From NCBI GenBank assembly GCA_945487035.1, contig CALYTI010000015.1, positions 1 through 42,996 of the forward strand: DNA of 42,996 bases. The letters run 5' to 3'. Numbering within the stretch: position 1 is the first letter of the stretch; every line of letters begins with the position of its first letter. The translations under genes were made by a program, and so were the position numbers. The DNA comes from an uncultured Bacteroidales bacterium (GTDB lineage Bacteria > Bacteroidota > Bacteroidia > Bacteroidales > UBA932). The notes beneath the pieces are model-generated. The model saw only the letters and a program-made list of their open reading frames with translations. It was not told the DNA's origin and made no database searches. Positions 41,053 to 42,996 of the stretch are shown here, piece after piece.

Positions 41053-42318
41053 ATGATTGCCCTTGCCGACTGCAATACCTTCTTCGCCTCCGTCGAGCGG
41101 GCCCTTCACCCGGGGCTCAAGGGCAAGCCCGTATGCGTGCTCTCCAGCAATGACGGCAACATAGTGGCCCTCACCTCCGAAGCCAAGGCGCTGGGGCTGA
41201 GGCGCGGCGACCCGTTCTTCAAGGTGAAGGACATCATCGAGCGGAACGGCGTAGCCGTATTTTCCGGAAACCTGATGCTCTACGCAGCGATGTCCAGGCG
41301 GGTGCAGAGCATAATGCGGCGTACCGTCGAGCGCACGGAGTGCTATTCGATAGACGAACAGTTCCTCTACCTGGACGGCTACGGGAAGGGCTGCGACCTC
41401 GTGGAGCTGATGCGCGGGATGGTGCGGCAGATAGCTCTCTGGACCGATATCCCGGTGAGCGTGGGCATTGCCCAGACCAAGACGCTCGCCAAGGTCGCAA
41501 GCAAGTTCGCGAAGCAGTACAAAGGCTACGGCGGCGTATGTATGATAGACAGCGACCAGAAGCGGCGCAAGGCCCTCTCCCTGTTCGAGCTTTCGGATGT
41601 ATGGGGAATAGGGCCCCGCTCCTTCGCGAAGCTCTCCGCCCTCGGGGTGACCACGCCCCTGCAGTTCGCGGACAAAAGCGGCGAGTGGGTGATGAAATAT
41701 TTCCATAAACCGGGCTACCAGACCTGGCTGGAGCTGAACGGGCATCCCTGCATCGACACTTCGGAGCTGATACGGCGGCAGACCATCACCACCAGCCGCA
41801 GCTTCGGCAATATGATTTCTTCCAAGGAAGACCTCAAGGCTTCGGTTGCCTCCTTCGCATCCAGCTGCTGCAGCACCCTGCGCGGGCAGGACTCGGCAGC
41901 GGGGCGCGTGTCGGTCTTCGCCTGCAGCAACCGCTTCCGCGAGGACCTGCCGCAGTATGGCAACATAGCGACCCGGCGGCTCAGCGTCCCTTCAGCGGAT
42001 ACGCTCGAAATCACGGCGGCGGTGCTCGACCTGGTAGAGGAAATATATCGCCCCGGCATTCTCTTCAAGAAGTCGGGGGTCATCCTGTCGGATATTACGC
42101 CGGGCTGCTGCCACCACCTTCTTTTCGACCCGGTGCAGAAGCGGGAGGAGCGTGTGGAGCTGTCGGAGACGCTCGACAGGATGAACCACAAGTACGGAGT
42201 CAGGACGGTGGGACTTGCCGTGGCGGGAAGCGACAGGGAAGTCTGGAAGAACCGCAAGGAGCACCTGACACCGAATTATCTCACGGACATCGACCAGATA
42301 ATGACGGTGAAGATATAG
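41053..42318 (+). CDS. umuC: Y-family DNA polymerase, UmuC-type
   Basis: 421 residues. The palm/finger catalytic motifs are complete: MIALADCNTFFASVE (D6) and YSIDEQFLYLDG (D101, E102), followed by the little-finger domain and a C-terminal UmuC-type end. It carries out translesion synthesis. ATG 41053 is chosen over an upstream TTG at 41044 because it matches the family start. No umuD gene is adjacent, unlike the usual umuDC pair. Confidence 0.93.
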   Translation: MIALADCNTFFASVERALHPGLKGKPVCVLSSNDGNIVALTSEAKALGLRRGDPFFKVKDIIERNGVAVFSGNLMLYAAMSRRVQSIMRRTVERTECYSIDEQFLYLDGYGKGCDLVELMRGMVRQIALWTDIPVSVGIAQTKTLAKVASKFAKQYKGYGGVCMIDSDQKRRKALSLFELSDVWGIGPRSFAKLSALGVTTPLQFADKSGEWVMKYFHKPGYQTWLELNGHPCIDTSELIRRQTITTSRSFGNMISSKEDLKASVASFASSCCSTLRGQDSAAGRVSVFACSNRFREDLPQYGNIATRRLSVPSADTLEITAAVLDLVEEIYRPGILFKKSGVILSDITPGCCHHLLFDPVQKREERVELSETLDRMNHKYGVRTVGLAVAGSDREVWKNRKEHLTPNYLTDIDQIMTVKI

Positions 42319-42382
42319 TTGCGGGGTGCTGGCGGTTGGTGCCGGTTTGGGTGCCGGAGGGGCTGGTTGGGGTGCCGGCTGG
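42319..42382. repeat. Short GGTGCCGG-type tandem stretch
   Basis: Four to five degenerate copies of GGTTGG(G)GTGCCGG between convergent umuC and the deaminase. Probably low-complexity slippage; no function evident. Confidence 0.4.
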
Positions 42383-42865
42383 CTAGTAGATTTTGCGTTT
42401 GAGGGAGCGGTACAGGTTGAACAGCTCCAGGCAGCTCTGCCTCTCGACCTCACTCATAAACCCTTCGAGCTTATCGCGGCCTCCGAAGATTTTGTCGAAT
42501 TTGTCGTCACGGAAGCCTATGAGGCCGTTGTCTTCAATCGTGCAGCCGTAGTAAATCTTGTCGATATTCGCCCACATGCAGGCGCAGAGGCACATATGGC
42601 AAGGCTCTCCGGTCGTGTAGAGGGTGCAGCCCGACAAGTCGAAAGTCTTCAGACGGCGTCCTGCCTCCCTGATGGCTTCAACCTCGCCGTGGGCTGTCGG
42701 GTCGTTGTTCAGAAGTACCCTGTTGTGCCCCGTGGCTATGACCTCTCCATCCTTGACAATGACCGTTCCGAAAGGCCCTCCGTGGTCATTCATAATCCCT
42801 TCCGTAGCCTCGTCAATCGCCATCTGCATATATTTCCTGTGCATCTCTGAGTTGTTCATCTCCAT
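42383..42865 (-). CDS. Nucleoside/guanine deaminase (cytidine deaminase-like fold)
   Basis: 160 residues. Zinc site: H59 and E61 in TAHGEVEAI, C89 and C92 in TTGEPCHMC. The pattern (PFGTVIVKDGEVIATGHN, DPTAHGE) fits the guanine deaminase-like branch of nucleoside deaminases rather than TadA, which acts on tRNA. Substrate is likely guanine or a related purine. Start taken at ATG 42865; a downstream in-frame ATG at 42859 is possible. Confidence 0.85.
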   Translation of the reverse strand: MEMNNSEMHRKYMQMAIDEATEGIMNDHGGPFGTVIVKDGEVIATGHNRVLLNNDPTAHGEVEAIREAGRRLKTFDLSGCTLYTTGEPCHMCLCACMWANIDKIYYGCTIEDNGLIGFRDDKFDKIFGGRDKLEGFMSEVERQSCLELFNLYRSLKRKIY

Positions 42866-42893
42866 TTTGGTTATTGTTTTCCTGCCGCAGCCA

Positions 42894-42901
42894 CAAATAT
42901 A
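42894..42901 (-). promoter_or_regulatory. Promoter -7 box of the deaminase gene
   Basis: TATATTTG on the minus strand, 28 nt before ATG 42865; no clear TTG at the ideal spacing. The remaining ~95 bp to the window edge show no gene. Confidence 0.5.
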
Positions 42902-42996
42902 GCAAATAATTGCCTTCCGTACCTTCCGCGAGCAAAAAACGGGGCAAAAATTGCTTTTCCGCCCTTCGGCAACCCCCGCCGTGCAAAAATCAGGGC

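Noticed and set aside
42319..42382. Coding or regulatory role for the GGTGCCGG repeats
   Set aside because: Too short and degenerate, lying between two convergent gene ends; probably slippage.

Overview
The window is a piece of a Bacteroidales (phylum Bacteroidota) chromosome. The evidence is a SusC/SusD pair with an ECF sigma/FecR anti-sigma module, repeated Bacteroidota-type promoters (TTG, 19-20 nt, TAnnTTTG) placed a few bases before start codons, no Shine-Dalgarno pattern, and an rseC-rnfBCDGEA operon. I cannot place it below order from sequence alone. Core genes are GC-rich; the accessory stretches at 0-1.2, 3-5.7 and 38.5-40.3 kb are more AT-rich. Layout: 0-2.7 kb holds a gene cut by the window edge, a small beta-barrel protein, a GyrI-like protein and D-aminoacyl-tRNA deacylase (dtd). 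3.1-5.7 kb is a toxin-antitoxin graveyard: a short secreted ORF, an AbiEi-like antitoxin whose AbiEii toxin survives only as a 48-residue stub, a DUF2442-HTH protein, an intact parDE module with a palindromic operator on its promoter, and an ORF6N fragment. 5.9-15.1 kb has a TIGR04076 protein, then a polysaccharide utilization locus: ECF sigma, FecR anti-sigma, SusC with an STN signalling domain, SusD, a two-domain surface glycan-binding lipoprotein and a GH16 endo-beta-glucanase, pointing to beta-1,3- or mixed-linkage glucan. 15.1-17.1 kb has no large intact gene: two copies of a ~250-bp composite repeat, a tyrosine-recombinase remnant, three tandem promoter-terminator units that look like ~60-nt RNAs, a 51-codon ORF, several strong hairpins and tRNA-Ser(UGA). 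17.1-33.3 kb is housekeeping: a SIMPL protein divergent from alaS, then a compact operon of alaS, an LptF/G-type permease fused in frame to methionyl-tRNA formyltransferase, two M23 peptidases and a MerR regulator; next a zinc-ribbon coiled-coil protein, dnaB, rseC and rnfBCDGEA, mostly overlapping by 1-13 nt. 33.3-35.3 kb: two small outer-membrane proteins (one frameshifted) around a secreted DNA/RNA non-specific endonuclease lipoprotein. 35.3-43 kb: a membrane acyltransferase and a Fic protein sharing an inverted repeat upstream of both, an alkylguanine-DNA alkyltransferase, a 109-bp concentric palindrome, an AAA-ATPase fragment, an intact DUF4143-type ATPase, an L,D-transpeptidase, a UmuC-type polymerase without umuD, and a nucleoside deaminase. 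The most notable items are the permease-Fmt fusion, the triple micro-transcript array, the shared Fic/acyltransferase inverted repeat, the in-frame repeat leader before alaS, and a dispersed family of composite intergenic repeats at five sites.
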